From Ruminococcus sp. (GTDB taxonomy: Bacteria > Bacillota > Clostridia > Oscillospirales > Acutalibacteraceae): a stretch of DNA of 64,000 nt. The stretch spans positions 1 through 64,000 of the forward strand of contig SFGA01000002.1 in assembly GCA_004556705.1 (NCBI GenBank), read 5' to 3'. This document shows positions 15,840 to 25,496 of the stretch, one piece after another. How positions within the stretch are numbered: position 1 is the stretch's first letter; the number at the start of each line of letters is the position of its first letter. The notes beneath the pieces were generated by a model. The model saw only the letters and a list, made by a program, of their open reading frames with translations, had not been told where the DNA came from and made no database searches. A program made the position numbers and the translations under genes.

Positions 15840-16793
15840 ATGGAAAAGAGTAATAACATCATTAGAAGAATAATCTGTGTTGTTCTCGCTTTAACACTCA
15901 CATCTTGTATTTTTACCTCTTGTAAAAAGAATAACGAAGAAGAGGAAATTACACGTGGCAACGCTCAAATCGAAAGACCCACCTATGCGGAGGAATCTCA
16001 ACCCGAGGGCGAGGCTACAACAGATCCTGCCGCTACAATGGAGGATGCAAGGAACACTACGGCAAAGGCGTCTGACAACGCAACGACGGAAGGTACTACA
16101 TACGCTAGTGCTGACGACGCTATCAAGGACGCAGCAAATCAAAGCGGTATGAGCCCCGAGCAAATCGCCGAGTTTATACAGATAATGGGCTATGATTACG
16201 ATCCCGTTCAGGGTATTTTCTACACAAGCCTTGACAACTGGCAGAGGCAGGCAAACTTCGTTGCTCACTATGACACGGCGGCTCACTATTTCAATATGAA
16301 CTACCGCACGGTGAGAATTGACTTCGGTCCTATCGACGGTCTTGACTGGAGAATTCAGCTTTGGAAGGGTCAGTACGGTGCCTTCGGCGGAAGTGAAATC
16401 GGTGTATATACGAAAGACCCGAAGCAGAATGCTATGCTTTACAACTGTGCCGACAATGATCATCTTCTCTTTATGGAGTCCGCACTTTATCTCAATAAAG
16501 AGGATTATCAAAACAACAAGATTTACTTCACAAGAGAATGGCAGGCTCATTGGTGGCTTACAGGCTTTAAGCCGGGCGTTGTAAACCCCGCTTCCCTGAT
16601 TATGTCAATGCGTATTCGCTGTAAGTCAGATAAAATGGCAAAACAGTTTGCTGCGGCTCTTGAGCAGGCTGGCTTTACACCGGTAAATAGTTCAAAAGAA
16701 ATGGGGTACAACACCTACCGCAGAAGCCTCAATGACATTTTTATACTTTGGGATGACATTGGCGAGCTGAACTACGTACAAAAAAAGAACTAA
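15840..16793 (+). CDS. DUF4474 lipoprotein
   Basis: A 317-residue protein with a lipoprotein signal peptide; lipobox LTSC around residues 20-23, with a second Cys at 28. A low-complexity acidic/Thr/Ala linker runs to about residue 95. The rest matches my memory of DUF4474: GYDYDPVQGIFYTSLDNWQRQANFVAHYDTAAHYFNMNY, then RIDFGPIDGLDWRIQLWKGQYGAFGGSEIGVY. The domain occurs in Clostridia at the cell surface and its function is not known. Ribosome site TTAGGAGG before ATG 15840. A terminator follows directly, so it is probably monocistronic. Confidence 0.8.
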   Translation: MEKSNNIIRRIICVVLALTLTSCIFTSCKKNNEEEEITRGNAQIERPTYAEESQPEGEATTDPAATMEDARNTTAKASDNATTEGTTYASADDAIKDAANQSGMSPEQIAEFIQIMGYDYDPVQGIFYTSLDNWQRQANFVAHYDTAAHYFNMNYRTVRIDFGPIDGLDWRIQLWKGQYGAFGGSEIGVYTKDPKQNAMLYNCADNDHLLFMESALYLNKEDYQNNKIYFTREWQAHWWLTGFKPGVVNPASLIMSMRIRCKSDKMAKQFAAALEQAGFTPVNSSKEMGYNTYRRSLNDIFILWDDIGELNYVQKKN

Positions 16794-16796
16794 ACA

Positions 16797-16822
16797 AAAG
16801 CCCACTATACGGTGGGCTTTTA
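16797..16822 (+). terminator. terminator of the DUF4474 gene
   Basis: Hairpin AAAAGCCCAC / GTGGGCTTTT with a 6-base loop, ending in a T-rich stretch. Confidence 0.8.
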
Positions 16823-16845
16823 TAGTAGGAGATTTTGAGACTATT

Positions 16846-17427
16846 ATGAAAAACGGATTTTTCGCATTTACAGGCAGAATAAAATACATCAACCGTTGGG
16901 CACTTATGCGCAACACAACCTATGAAACCTTGAGTCAGCACTCACACGAGGTAGCTGTTTTGGCTCACGCTCTCGCCGTAATCGGTAATAAAAAGCTTGG
17001 CAAGAGCTATAACACCGAAAGAGCCGCCCTGTTAGGTCTTTACCACGACGTGCCGGAGATTATCACAGGCGATATGCCGACGCCCGTAAAATATTACAGC
17101 AGGGATATGCGTAACACCTTTGAGAAAATCGAAAACAACGCTTGCTCCTCTCTGCTCGATATGCTCGGAGACGACATAAAAGATGAGTACACCTCATTAT
17201 TTTTCAAGGAAGAAAAAGACACAGAGCTTTGGCGGCTTGTAAAGGCGGCGGACAAATTAAGTGCATATATCAAATGTATCGAAGAGCGAAAAGCAGGAAA
17301 CTCCGAGTTTTCCGACGCCGAAAAATCAACAAAGGCATTGATTGACTCCCTTGACTGTGAGGAGGCAGATATTTTTGTAAAGGAATATCTACCTGCTTAT
17401 GAATTACCGCTTGATAAGCTGAAATAG
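16846..17427 (+). CDS. YfbR-like HD-domain 5'-deoxynucleotidase
   Basis: A 193-residue protein similar along its whole length to E. coli YfbR (INRWALMRNT, QHSHEVAVLAHALAVIGN, LYHDVPEIITGDMPTPVKYY). YfbR dephosphorylates deoxyribonucleoside 5'-monophosphates with a divalent metal held by the HD residues. His33, His68 and Asp69 are the expected metal ligands, with a further Asp near residue 138 (KAADKLSAYIKC). It acts in the cytoplasm in nucleotide pool balance. It lies behind a terminator with GGAG about 13 bases before the ATG, and converges on aspS. Confidence 0.88.
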   Translation: MKNGFFAFTGRIKYINRWALMRNTTYETLSQHSHEVAVLAHALAVIGNKKLGKSYNTERAALLGLYHDVPEIITGDMPTPVKYYSRDMRNTFEKIENNACSSLLDMLGDDIKDEYTSLFFKEEKDTELWRLVKAADKLSAYIKCIEERKAGNSEFSDAEKSTKALIDSLDCEEADIFVKEYLPAYELPLDKLK

Positions 17428-17469
17428 AAAACAAATATTTGCACCTTGTCAATCGTAAAAGTGCAAAAA

Positions 17470-17500
17470 CAAACCTCGTTCTATGAACGGGGGTTTATTA
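17470..17500. terminator. terminator between yfbR-like gene and aspS
   Basis: A 10-11-bp hairpin with one bulged G (arms 17471-17481 and 17485-17496) lies between converging genes and is A/T-rich on both sides. Confidence 0.65.
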
Positions 17501-17506
17501 TATCTG

Positions 17507-19297
17507 TCATTCTTTTTCTTCTGTTCTTGTAACCGCAATGCCGAGGTCGTTGAGCTGAAGCTCGTCAACGGGTGCAGGACATTCGGTCATAGGCTCGGAA
17601 GCGTTCTGAACCTTAGGATATGCCACAACATCTCTCAAGCTCTCACAGCCGAGCATCTGCATACAAAGTCTGTCAAGACCGATACCCATACCACCGTGAG
17701 GCGGAGCACCGAAACGGAATGCGTCAAGCAGGTAGCCGAATTTCTCGTAAGCCTCTTCCTTTGTGAGACCGAGAAGGTCAAAAATCCTCGACTGAAGCTG
17801 CGGGTCGGTAATTCTTATCGAACCTGAGGACAATTCAATTCCGTTAAGTACAAGGTCGTAGCACTTTGCCCTAACCTTGCCCTTATCGGTTTCAAGATAA
17901 TCAAGGCAATCGTCCATAGGTGCGGTAAAGGGGTGGTGCATTGCAAGCCACTCGCCGCTTTCCTCGTCGTACTCGAAGAACGGGAATTCCGTAATCCAAA
18001 GAAGATTGAACACACCCTCGGGGATTATATCAAGCTTCTTTGCAACCGTCTGTCTGAGTGCGCCGAGTATCGAAAGAACGTGGTTATTATTAGCGTCTGC
18101 GATAACAAGAAGCACATCACCCTGCTTCAAATCCGCTTTAGATGAAATTTGACTAAGTTCTTCTTCTGTCATAAATTTAGCAAACGAAGAAGCCATACCG
18201 TCGGGTGTCATTCTTATCCAAGCCATACCCTTTGCGCCGCTTCCCTTTGCCTGCTCGGTAAGCTTGTCTATCTCTTTTCTTGTAAGCACGGAAGCTGCAT
18301 TTTCAGCCTTTATCGCTCTGACGCTGCCGCCTGCCTCGATAGCACTCTTGAACACAACGAATTCAGAGCCCTTAACAATATCGGTAAGGTCGATAAGCTC
18401 CATTCCGTATCTTGTATCGGGCTTGTCCGAGCCGTATCTTTCCATAGCCTCCTTAAAGGTAATGCGTGGCAACGGAGTGGGAATATCAACACCGAGTGCA
18501 TCCTTGAACACACGCTTGATATATCCCTCGCCCATTTCGAGAACATCCTCCATCTCAACGAAGGACATTTCAAGGTCAATCTGCGTAAATTCGGGCTGAC
18601 GGTCTGCTCTCAAGTCCTCATCTCTGAAGCAACGGGCAATCTGCATATATCTGTCAAAGCCTGCAACCATTGAAAGCTGCTTATAAAGCTGCGGAGACTG
18701 CGGAAGCGCATAGAAGCTGCCGTTGTGAATTCTCGACGGAACAAGGAAATCTCTTGCGCCCTCGGGAGTGGAACGGATAAGCATAGGCGTTTCAATCTCG
18801 ATAAAGCCGTTCTCGTCAAAATAATCTCTTGTAATTTTTGCTACCTTGTGTCTGAAAATGATATTCTTCTGCAAATCGGGACGGCGAAGGTCAAGATAAC
18901 GGTATTTAAGTCTTGTCAGCTCGCCTGTCTGCGAATTTTCCTGAATTTCAAACGGAGTTGTCTCACTCTTTGCGAGAACTCTCAATTCCTTAACCTCAAT
19001 TTCAATCTCGCCGGTGGGAATATCGGGGTTTTTGGCACTTCTCTCCCTGACCGTTCCTATTGCGGCAAGAACATACTCACTTCTAACGGAAAAAGCCTTG
19101 TCAAAAACCTCTTTATCGGTGCTTTCGGTAAAAGCCAACTGAACAACGCCTGTTCTGTCTCTCAAATCGACGAAAATCAATGCGCCGAGGTCTCGCTGAC
19201 GCTGAACCCAACCGCAAAGAGTAACCTCTCTGCCAATATCCTTTGCGGTAAGCGTGCCGCAATAGTCCGTTCTCTTAATTCCCTGCATTGTTTCCAT
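17507..19297 (-). CDS. aspS: aspartyl-tRNA synthetase
   Basis: A bacterial-type class II enzyme of 596 residues that charges tRNA-Asp. It has an N-terminal anticodon-binding OB fold (GREVTLCGWVQRQRDLGALIFVDLRDRTGVVQ), class II motif 2 (FRDEDLRADRQPEFTQIDLEMSF), the inserted GAD domain, and motif 3 (GMGIGLDRLCMQML). The ATG at 19297 shares one base with the hisS stop (TGATG), and the GGAGG used lies within the last hisS codons. This points to coupled translation. Confidence 0.97.
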   Translation of the reverse strand: METMQGIKRTDYCGTLTAKDIGREVTLCGWVQRQRDLGALIFVDLRDRTGVVQLAFTESTDKEVFDKAFSVRSEYVLAAIGTVRERSAKNPDIPTGEIEIEVKELRVLAKSETTPFEIQENSQTGELTRLKYRYLDLRRPDLQKNIIFRHKVAKITRDYFDENGFIEIETPMLIRSTPEGARDFLVPSRIHNGSFYALPQSPQLYKQLSMVAGFDRYMQIARCFRDEDLRADRQPEFTQIDLEMSFVEMEDVLEMGEGYIKRVFKDALGVDIPTPLPRITFKEAMERYGSDKPDTRYGMELIDLTDIVKGSEFVVFKSAIEAGGSVRAIKAENAASVLTRKEIDKLTEQAKGSGAKGMAWIRMTPDGMASSFAKFMTEEELSQISSKADLKQGDVLLVIADANNNHVLSILGALRQTVAKKLDIIPEGVFNLLWITEFPFFEYDEESGEWLAMHHPFTAPMDDCLDYLETDKGKVRAKCYDLVLNGIELSSGSIRITDPQLQSRIFDLLGLTKEEAYEKFGYLLDAFRFGAPPHGGMGIGLDRLCMQMLGCESLRDVVAYPKVQNASEPMTECPAPVDELQLNDLGIAVTRTEEKE

Positions 19298-20640
19298 CAA
19301 TTTTGTCCTCCAAGTATATCTGTAATTTCAAGTCCCTCAATGCCGTAGCCGTCAAGCGAATCCATCGCCTGCTTTATTACGATCGACTGAAAATTATCCG
19401 TGAAATCCGCAAGCTCTATCTCCGCCTGAGTGCCGTCCGACATATTTTTAAGCACAGCCCTGCCGCTTTCAAGCTCGCTGTCGCCGAGTACAACGGTATA
19501 AAGAGCGCCGATTTTGTCTGCATATTTCATCTGAGCCTTAACGGACCTTCCGACCGTATCAAACTGCGCCGAAAGTCCCTCGTTTCTCAAATCCGCAGCA
19601 AGAGCCGAAGCTTTTATATTAGCCTGCTCGCCCATAGAAGCGATATAAAGGTCGCATTTTTTTCTTTCGGGGAACTCGGTTTTCTGCGTGTCCATCAAAA
19701 GCATAAGCCTTTCAAGTCCGATAGCGAAGCCGCAAGCCGGTGTAGGCTTACCGCCCAATTCCTCAACAAGTCCGTCATAGCGACCGCCGCCGCAAACCGT
19801 ACCCTGCGCTCCGATTTCGTTTGACACGAATTCAAATACTGTTCTTGTATAGTAATCAAGACCTCTTACGATTGTCGGATTAACCTTGAAATCAATATTA
19901 TTAGCTGTTAGATATTTTTTAACTAACTCAAAATGTTCATTACAATCCTCACATAAATAGTCGAGAATTTTCGGTGCTTTTTCTGCGATTTTTGAGCATA
20001 CGGGACTCTTACAGTCAAGTATTCTCATCGGGTTTTTCTCAAGTCTGCCCTTGCAGGTATCGCACAAATCATCATAATTGGCTTTGAAATATTCCTTGAG
20101 TGCCTCCTGATATTTTTTACGGCATTCGGGGCAGCCGATTGAGTTTATTTCAAGTGATATATTGTTTACGCCAAGATAATTAAACACTTCATTAGCAAGA
20201 ATAATAATCTCCGCATCCTGCGCCGCACTTCCTGCGCCGAAACACTCAACTCCGAACTGGTGGAATTCACGAAGTCTGCCTGCCTGAGGCTTTTCATAGC
20301 GATAGCAAGGCGTAACATAGTAAATTTTCTGCGGCATAGCCTCATTGAAAAGTCCATGCTCAAGGAAAGCTCGCACCGCACCTGCCGTGCCCTCGGGCTT
20401 CAAGGTTATTGACCTGTCGCCCTTATCCTTAAAGGTGTACATTTCCTTCTGAACAACATCCGTTGTTTCGCCGACAGAACGCTGAAAAAGCTCGGTGTGT
20501 TCAAAAACGGGGGTACGCATTTCGTAAAAGCCGTAATTTTCGGCAATTTCACGCATAGCCGCTTCGATATATTGGATTTTATAACTGCTCGACGGCAATG
20601 TGTCAAGCGTTCCTTTGATTGCGTTGGTAATAAGCGCCAT
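19297..20640 (-). CDS. hisS: histidyl-tRNA synthetase
   Basis: Charges tRNA-His; 447 residues. Class II motif 2 region (YYVTPCYRYEKPQAGRLREFHQFGVECFG), the HisRS-specific segment GLDYYTRTVFEF, motif 3 (CGFAIGLERLMLLM) and a C-terminal anticodon-binding domain. I chose ATG 20640 (MALITNAIKG), about 10 bases after GAGGG. The in-frame ATG at 20649 lies too close to it. No T-box leader is visible upstream. It is followed with a one-base overlap by aspS, a common pairing in Firmicutes. Confidence 0.96.
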   Translation of the reverse strand: MALITNAIKGTLDTLPSSSYKIQYIEAAMREIAENYGFYEMRTPVFEHTELFQRSVGETTDVVQKEMYTFKDKGDRSITLKPEGTAGAVRAFLEHGLFNEAMPQKIYYVTPCYRYEKPQAGRLREFHQFGVECFGAGSAAQDAEIIILANEVFNYLGVNNISLEINSIGCPECRKKYQEALKEYFKANYDDLCDTCKGRLEKNPMRILDCKSPVCSKIAEKAPKILDYLCEDCNEHFELVKKYLTANNIDFKVNPTIVRGLDYYTRTVFEFVSNEIGAQGTVCGGGRYDGLVEELGGKPTPACGFAIGLERLMLLMDTQKTEFPERKKCDLYIASMGEQANIKASALAADLRNEGLSAQFDTVGRSVKAQMKYADKIGALYTVVLGDSELESGRAVLKNMSDGTQAEIELADFTDNFQSIVIKQAMDSLDGYGIEGLEITDILGGQN

Positions 20641-20700
20641 AGATTTCATTCCCTCATTTATACAGAATTACCCCCTCCGAATCGGAAGGGGCGATTTTAT

Positions 20701-21117
20701 TTAGTGATGTTCGCCATTCTTCGGGTTAACAATATCTCTCCAGTCAAGGTCGCCCCTTGCAAGGCTGTGTATAAGTGCCTCCGCAGTAGCGATATTAGTA
20801 GCGACGGGTATATTGTGAACGTCGCAGAGCCTTAAAAGATTAGCTTCATTCGGCTCATGTGGCTTAGGATTAAGGGGATCTCTGAATATAAGCAAAAGGT
20901 CGATTTCGTTGCAAGCAATCCTCGAACCGATTTGCTGATCGCCGCCTTGAGAGCCGCTTAAAAACTGTGTAATTTTAAGACCCGTTGCCTCAGAGACAAG
21001 CTTACCCGTAGTTCCCGTAGCGCAAAGATTGTGCTTTGAGAGTATTCCGCAATATGCAATGCAAAACTGCGTCATAAGTTCTTTTTTCTCATCGTGTGCT
21101 ATAAGAGCTATGTTCAT
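20701..21117 (-). CDS. mgsA: methylglyoxal synthase
   Basis: Converts dihydroxyacetone phosphate to methylglyoxal and phosphate, a bypass of lower glycolysis under phosphate shortage. The 138 residues match the family throughout: [72 protein letters not shown], including the catalytic Asp in GGDQQ. Ribosome site GGAGGAAG before ATG 21117. It is the last gene after the mre/PBP2/minD set, as in other Clostridia. A hairpin (20669-20690) lies between it and hisS. Confidence 0.96.
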   Translation of the reverse strand: MNIALIAHDEKKELMTQFCIAYCGILSKHNLCATGTTGKLVSEATGLKITQFLSGSQGGDQQIGSRIACNEIDLLLIFRDPLNPKPHEPNEANLLRLCDVHNIPVATNIATAEALIHSLARGDLDWRDIVNPKNGEHH

Positions 21118-21193
21118 ATATCTTCAGCTTCCTCCCTATTAAACTCTCTCGTATAGTATAATATCAAATTTTCTTTCATTTTTCAACTGTTTA

Positions 21194-21925
21194 TCAATAA
21201 AAATCCTTTTGTTTGAACAAAACGTTTTCGCCCAAAATGCGTTTTGCCGTTCTTAAAAATGCATTAAAAGCATATTTTGAGATTTTGCTCCCGTTTGAAA
21301 GCAGCCTCACGCTGTCATCCTCGGGAATAACTCCGATAAGCTGTACCCTTGCCGAGTCAATGACGTCATCAAGCTTCATCTGCTTTCCCGACTCAACCTC
21401 GTATCTGTTAAATCGGTTGATAATCATTCTGATATCAATATCTTTATCTGCTTTCAGCACCCTGCCGACAGCCGCATCCGCACTCCTTACGCAAACGGGG
21501 TCGCCCGTTACAACTACAATAGCTCTGTCGCAGACCTTTGCCAAAATTCCGTGAAAAGAGTCCGAGCCTGCCGCAGAGTCAACAAAAACATAGTCATAAT
21601 CCGTGTCCGTATGCGAAAGCAGGTTTGAAAATGCCGCCTCTGTTATGCTGTCCGAAAAATCCGACGGTGCGGAAAGCAAATCGGGTGCGCCGTCTCCGCT
21701 GACAACCGCCTGCGAAAAGGAGCAACGTCCCTCGATAACATCAAGCCAATTATACACGACCTTATCTCCAATATTCATTATAAGGTCAAGGCTGCGAAAA
21801 CCGACATCGGCATCAATAAGAAGCACGCTTTTCCCCATTGAGCACAGGGCGTTTGCAAGTCCTACCGAAACAGACGACTTTCCGACGCCGCCCTTTCCCG
21901 ATAAAACAAGAATTTTCTGAGCCAT
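21194..21925 (-). CDS. MinD-like P-loop ATPase
   Basis: A ParA/MinD-family ATPase of 243 residues with deviant Walker A GKGGVGKSS, a DADVGFRSLDL segment (MinD type 'DADIGLRNLD') and FVDSAAG. The C-terminal segment (FLRTAKRILGENVLF) could form a membrane-targeting amphipathic helix as in MinD. MinD places the division septum. The gene lies right behind mreBCD-PBP2, where minD occurs in Clostridia, but I see no minC or minE in the window. The ATG at 21925 follows GGAG. A ParA-like role other than septum placement is possible. Confidence 0.8.
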   Translation of the reverse strand: MAQKILVLSGKGGVGKSSVSVGLANALCSMGKSVLLIDADVGFRSLDLIMNIGDKVVYNWLDVIEGRCSFSQAVVSGDGAPDLLSAPSDFSDSITEAAFSNLLSHTDTDYDYVFVDSAAGSDSFHGILAKVCDRAIVVVTGDPVCVRSADAAVGRVLKADKDIDIRMIINRFNRYEVESGKQMKLDDVIDSARVQLIGVIPEDDSVRLLSNGSKISKYAFNAFLRTAKRILGENVLFKQKDFY

Positions 21926-21939
21926 TTCCCTCACTCCAA

Positions 21940-24045
21940 TCAATTAAGCGCCGTATTCTGACTGTCTATCGCATCAATCTCGCTTGCAGTTCCGAAATAC
22001 GCCTTATAAATATCAGCAACAAGCATCGCTGTTGCAGAACCGCTGTTCAAATTCTCAATAGCCACGCTTACGGCTATTTGCGGATTATCGGCAGGTGCAA
22101 AGGAAATCATAAAGCCGTTAAGTCCCGACTCGATTTTACCGCTGACCTTCGCCTTTGACTCCGCAGTACCTGTTTTCGCCGCAACCGAAACAGGCAAGCC
22201 CTTAAACGCCGAAAGTCTGCCGCCAAGACGCATCATACCGTCCTTTACAATGTTTATACTGCTCTGCGAAATCCCCGTTTCATTGAGAACAACGGGTGTA
22301 CTGTCTATAATCGTCTGCGAGTAATCCGCAGTTTTCACGCTTTTTACAAAATGTGCCTTGTATCTTGTTCCGCCGTTTGCAATCGTCGCAACATAATTAC
22401 AAAGCTGAATGGGTGTAAACAGGTTATCCGACTGACCGATAGCCGCCTGAACGGTATCGCCGGGATACCACGTTCCGCCGTGAGCTTCACGGTACTCTAT
22501 GCTCGCAAGCACACCCTTTGATTCGTTTATTTCGACGCCCGTTTTCTGTCCGAGTCCGAGCCTTGTGCAATAGTCGTTCATTTTTTCAATTCCGAGCTGT
22601 CTGCCCGTCTCATAGAAGAAAATGTTGCACGACTGATTTAACGCTTCGGCGACCGTAATCGCCCCGTGTGCGTGAAGGCATTTGAACTGCGTGTCCTGGA
22701 AGTAGGTGTAAATTCTGTTACAGGTTATTCTTGTGTCCTTTGTGATAACTCCCTCTTCAAGTCCTGCAAGCGCAATCGCCGCCTTAAAGGTAGAACCCGG
22801 CTCATACGTACTTTGAAGAGCTCTGTTCCAAAGCGGAGATGACTTGTCCGCAGAAAGTGCGGAATAGTTATCGTAATACGTCGTAAGGTCATAGCTCGGA
22901 TAAGTAGCGCAAGCAAGCACCGCACCGGTGTTAACGTCCATCACGACCGCCGAGCCGACCGCAGGCAAACTCGCTTTATCCTTATACTGTGCAATGAAAT
23001 TCGCAAGAGCCTCCTGCACCGCAAGCTGCAAGTCGGAGTCGATTGTCAAAATCACGGTATCGCCCTGAACAGGCTCGGTTGTAATCTCGGTTGTCTTGCT
23101 TCCGCTTGAATCGGTAATCGTGCTCTCAACACCGTTCGTGCCTCGTAAATACTGCTCCATTGCGCTTTCGAGTCCGAACTTACCGATGGTGTCGTCCATT
23201 GCATAAGCACGAAGCTTCAGATTTTTCTTTTCCTCGGTGGTAAGATTTTCATTCTTGACCGCCGTATTATATTCTTCCGTCCTCTTGTTGTATTCCTCTG
23301 CATTAAGCGGTCCTATTGTGCCGATTATATGCGGAGCAAGTGTGCCGTTTAGATATTCTCTTTCGGTAGTTACCTGAATTTCAACCCCTGCATAGAAGCC
23401 GCTGTTTTCTTTAATCTTCGAAGCGAGCTCAACCGAAACATTGTCTGCAAAGGTGTACGGATTGGAGGTGGCAAACGCATTCTTTTTAAGCGAATAGCAA
23501 ACAGATGCGACTTTCAATGCGTCGGAGTCCGAATACTGTTCAAGCTTGAACTTGGTTTTCAACTCGTCGAAGCAGTTTTGCGCCGTCGCATACTCGTTAA
23601 GATAAAGCACGTTTTTGGACTTTAGATATTTTATATCTGCATCCCTGTCAGCCATAAATTGCACGTTTCCGTTTTGGTCGAAATAAAGCGGAATGTCATT
23701 ATTCCACTCCGTGCCGTAGCTTTCAAGCAAGTGTATGAGCGAAATTATAATCTCGTTCCTCTGCTCCTGCTCGTCCGTTCTCGGAAAGTAAGAACCGTTG
23801 AAGATAACGGAGTTTATTTGCTTGTTTGTAACAAGCGGCTTTCCGTTGCAGTCGAGAATTTCTCCCCTTGCCGCCTTTATGGTTGTATCAGTCTGCTTGA
23901 GCGCAACCCTCTCAACCGTCGTCGCTTCGTCGGCGTTCGCAATCTGTATTCTGAAAAGGTCGGCAATAAATAATGAGAAAACAAAAAGCACCGCTACGGT
24001 AAACGCAACAGTCCGAAATTTAGTGCTTTTGGTTTTATCGTTCAT
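21940..24045 (-). CDS. mrdA: penicillin-binding protein 2 (elongation transpeptidase)
   Basis: A class B PBP of 701 residues that cross-links peptidoglycan along the cell cylinder together with MreB/C/D and RodA. One transmembrane helix near the N-terminus (residues 11-30), the class B dimerisation region (ARGEILDCNGKPLVTN), then the transpeptidase domain with the active-site STFK (418-421), SCN (472-474) and KTGTAE near residue 605. It sits in the usual mreB-C-D-pbp order and 14 bases before the minD-like start. RodA is not in the window. Confidence 0.93.
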   Translation of the reverse strand: MNDKTKSTKFRTVAFTVAVLFVFSLFIADLFRIQIANADEATTVERVALKQTDTTIKAARGEILDCNGKPLVTNKQINSVIFNGSYFPRTDEQEQRNEIIISLIHLLESYGTEWNNDIPLYFDQNGNVQFMADRDADIKYLKSKNVLYLNEYATAQNCFDELKTKFKLEQYSDSDALKVASVCYSLKKNAFATSNPYTFADNVSVELASKIKENSGFYAGVEIQVTTEREYLNGTLAPHIIGTIGPLNAEEYNKRTEEYNTAVKNENLTTEEKKNLKLRAYAMDDTIGKFGLESAMEQYLRGTNGVESTITDSSGSKTTEITTEPVQGDTVILTIDSDLQLAVQEALANFIAQYKDKASLPAVGSAVVMDVNTGAVLACATYPSYDLTTYYDNYSALSADKSSPLWNRALQSTYEPGSTFKAAIALAGLEEGVITKDTRITCNRIYTYFQDTQFKCLHAHGAITVAEALNQSCNIFFYETGRQLGIEKMNDYCTRLGLGQKTGVEINESKGVLASIEYREAHGGTWYPGDTVQAAIGQSDNLFTPIQLCNYVATIANGGTRYKAHFVKSVKTADYSQTIIDSTPVVLNETGISQSSINIVKDGMMRLGGRLSAFKGLPVSVAAKTGTAESKAKVSGKIESGLNGFMISFAPADNPQIAVSVAIENLNSGSATAMLVADIYKAYFGTASEIDAIDSQNTALN

Positions 24046-24066
24046 TTACAGCTCTCCTTTCACATA

Positions 24067-24591
24067 TCAAAATTCGTGCACAGTCTTTGTGAGCCTCATA
24101 AGATACCTGACCATCACATAATATATCGGCGTAAACAAAACGGTGTAAATCGCCGACGGCAAATAAAATCTCAAAAACAGCCAGACGGAGGAGTCCATAC
24201 CCTGCGCCGTAACAAAAAACAGCACATAAAACACCGTATAAAGCAAGGTCGCCGAGCCCGAGAGAATCAGCGCCGTCAAAAGATGGTTTCTCATAAGAAT
24301 ATTTATGAGCAAGCCGCATCCGCCGCCGATTATCATAAGAAACAATGCGTTATATCCGTCTGCAAGACCGAATACGCTATCCCACAACGCTCCTGCAAGA
24401 GCTCCGAGCAGCGCACCGACCACCTCACGCTCAAACATTCCGAGACACACAATAAGCGGTATGAGCAAAAATGCCCTTGCGGAGAAGATTTCCGGAAACC
24501 ATCCCCTTGTGTTCTGCAAAATGTTAGTAATCAATATTAAAATAACAAAAACAGTTCTTCTGAATATTATCAGCTTTGTATTATTACGCAT
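24067..24591 (-). CDS. mreD: rod shape-determining protein MreD
   Basis: A 174-residue, highly hydrophobic protein with five to six membrane helices, in the position of mreD between mreC and PBP2. Sequence conservation in MreD is low, so position and topology are the main evidence. The ATG at 24591 overlaps the mreC stop by 8 bases, with the ribosome site inside the mreC end. Confidence 0.85.
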   Translation of the reverse strand: MRNNTKLIIFRRTVFVILILITNILQNTRGWFPEIFSARAFLLIPLIVCLGMFEREVVGALLGALAGALWDSVFGLADGYNALFLMIIGGGCGLLINILMRNHLLTALILSGSATLLYTVFYVLFFVTAQGMDSSVWLFLRFYLPSAIYTVLFTPIYYVMVRYLMRLTKTVHEF

Positions 24592-25438
24592 TGCCCTTAC
24601 CCTCAAAGTCAGTAATTACAAATGCGTCCTGAACCTCGCCCAAATCAATCTGCGGAGTGACCTCTGCATAGTAGGAGACGTCGCCCTCCTCCTGTTTCAC
24701 AGACTTGACCGTGCCGATAATAAGCCCTCTCGGGAATATTCCGCCGACACCCGAGGTGCAGACAATTCCGCCCTCGGCTATTGCGGTATCCTTTGTAAGT
24801 CCTGCAAATTTAACGGTTGCGGTAAGGCTCATTTTAACCGTCGTGTCGGTATAGCCTATTTCGCCCGTTCTTATCTCATACGCTGCGGCATTGACTTTCG
24901 GATCGTAAACAGAAAGCACTATACAGGTTGTCGGAGTAACCTCGCTGACAATTCCGATAAGATATTCTCCGCTTATAACGGGATCATTTACGCTTACGCC
25001 GTCGTTGCTTCCGCAGTTGAGCTCAAATGAATCGAAGGCATCAGCCGAATTTCTGCCGATAACCGTTCCTGCGGTAAATTTGAAATCGGGATTTTTTTCC
25101 TTAACGCCGAGGAAATTTTCATAAGCCTCGATTTGCTTTTTCATTTTTTCGTAATCAACAAGCTTTTTCTGATAATCCGCAACCTGCTCTTCGAGCTCCG
25201 CAACCCTGTCCATATACGAAGCCGACGAAACAAATCCGCCTTTTACAAAATCAAGTTTTTCCGAAATGGCCGTCGAAAGGCGATACAGCGGAGAAAATAC
25301 GGTGCTGATAACGGAAGTCAACGGAGAAGCCGCATTGCCGGAGGATACACCTGCGATAATTCCCGCAAGAAGTATAACCACAAGCAAAAGCAACACTCTG
25401 AACGTATTGCTTCTGACAAAATTCTTCAACTGTATCAC
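24584..25438 (-). CDS. mreC: rod shape-determining protein MreC
   Basis: A 284-residue protein with a single N-terminal membrane helix (residues 12-30), a coiled coil (RVAELEEQVADYQKKLVDYEKMKKQ) and the MreC beta-domain (IGRNSADAFDSFELNCGSNDGVSVNDPVI, VGGIFPRGLIIGTV). It links MreB filaments to the periplasmic wall machinery. The start is GTG 25438 or, more likely from the AGGTG spacing, TTG 25429. Confidence 0.93.
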   Translation of the reverse strand: MIQLKNFVRSNTFRVLLLLVVILLAGIIAGVSSGNAASPLTSVISTVFSPLYRLSTAISEKLDFVKGGFVSSASYMDRVAELEEQVADYQKKLVDYEKMKKQIEAYENFLGVKEKNPDFKFTAGTVIGRNSADAFDSFELNCGSNDGVSVNDPVISGEYLIGIVSEVTPTTCIVLSVYDPKVNAAAYEIRTGEIGYTDTTVKMSLTATVKFAGLTKDTAIAEGGIVCTSGVGGIFPRGLIIGTVKSVKQEEGDVSYYAEVTPQIDLGEVQDAFVITDFEGKGNA

Positions 25439-25496
25439 CTACCGTTCGTACAAAAGTGCAACAAGGCGGGCATAACACCCGCCGTGAAAATAATTA

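Noticed and set aside
20668..20691. Terminator after mgsA
   Set aside because: A hairpin exists between mgsA and hisS but has no T run on the transcribed strand, so readthrough is likely.
24305..25030. Plus-strand open frame of 241 codons opposite mreC/mreD
   Set aside because: Antisense to conserved mre genes; no promoter, ribosome site or domain.
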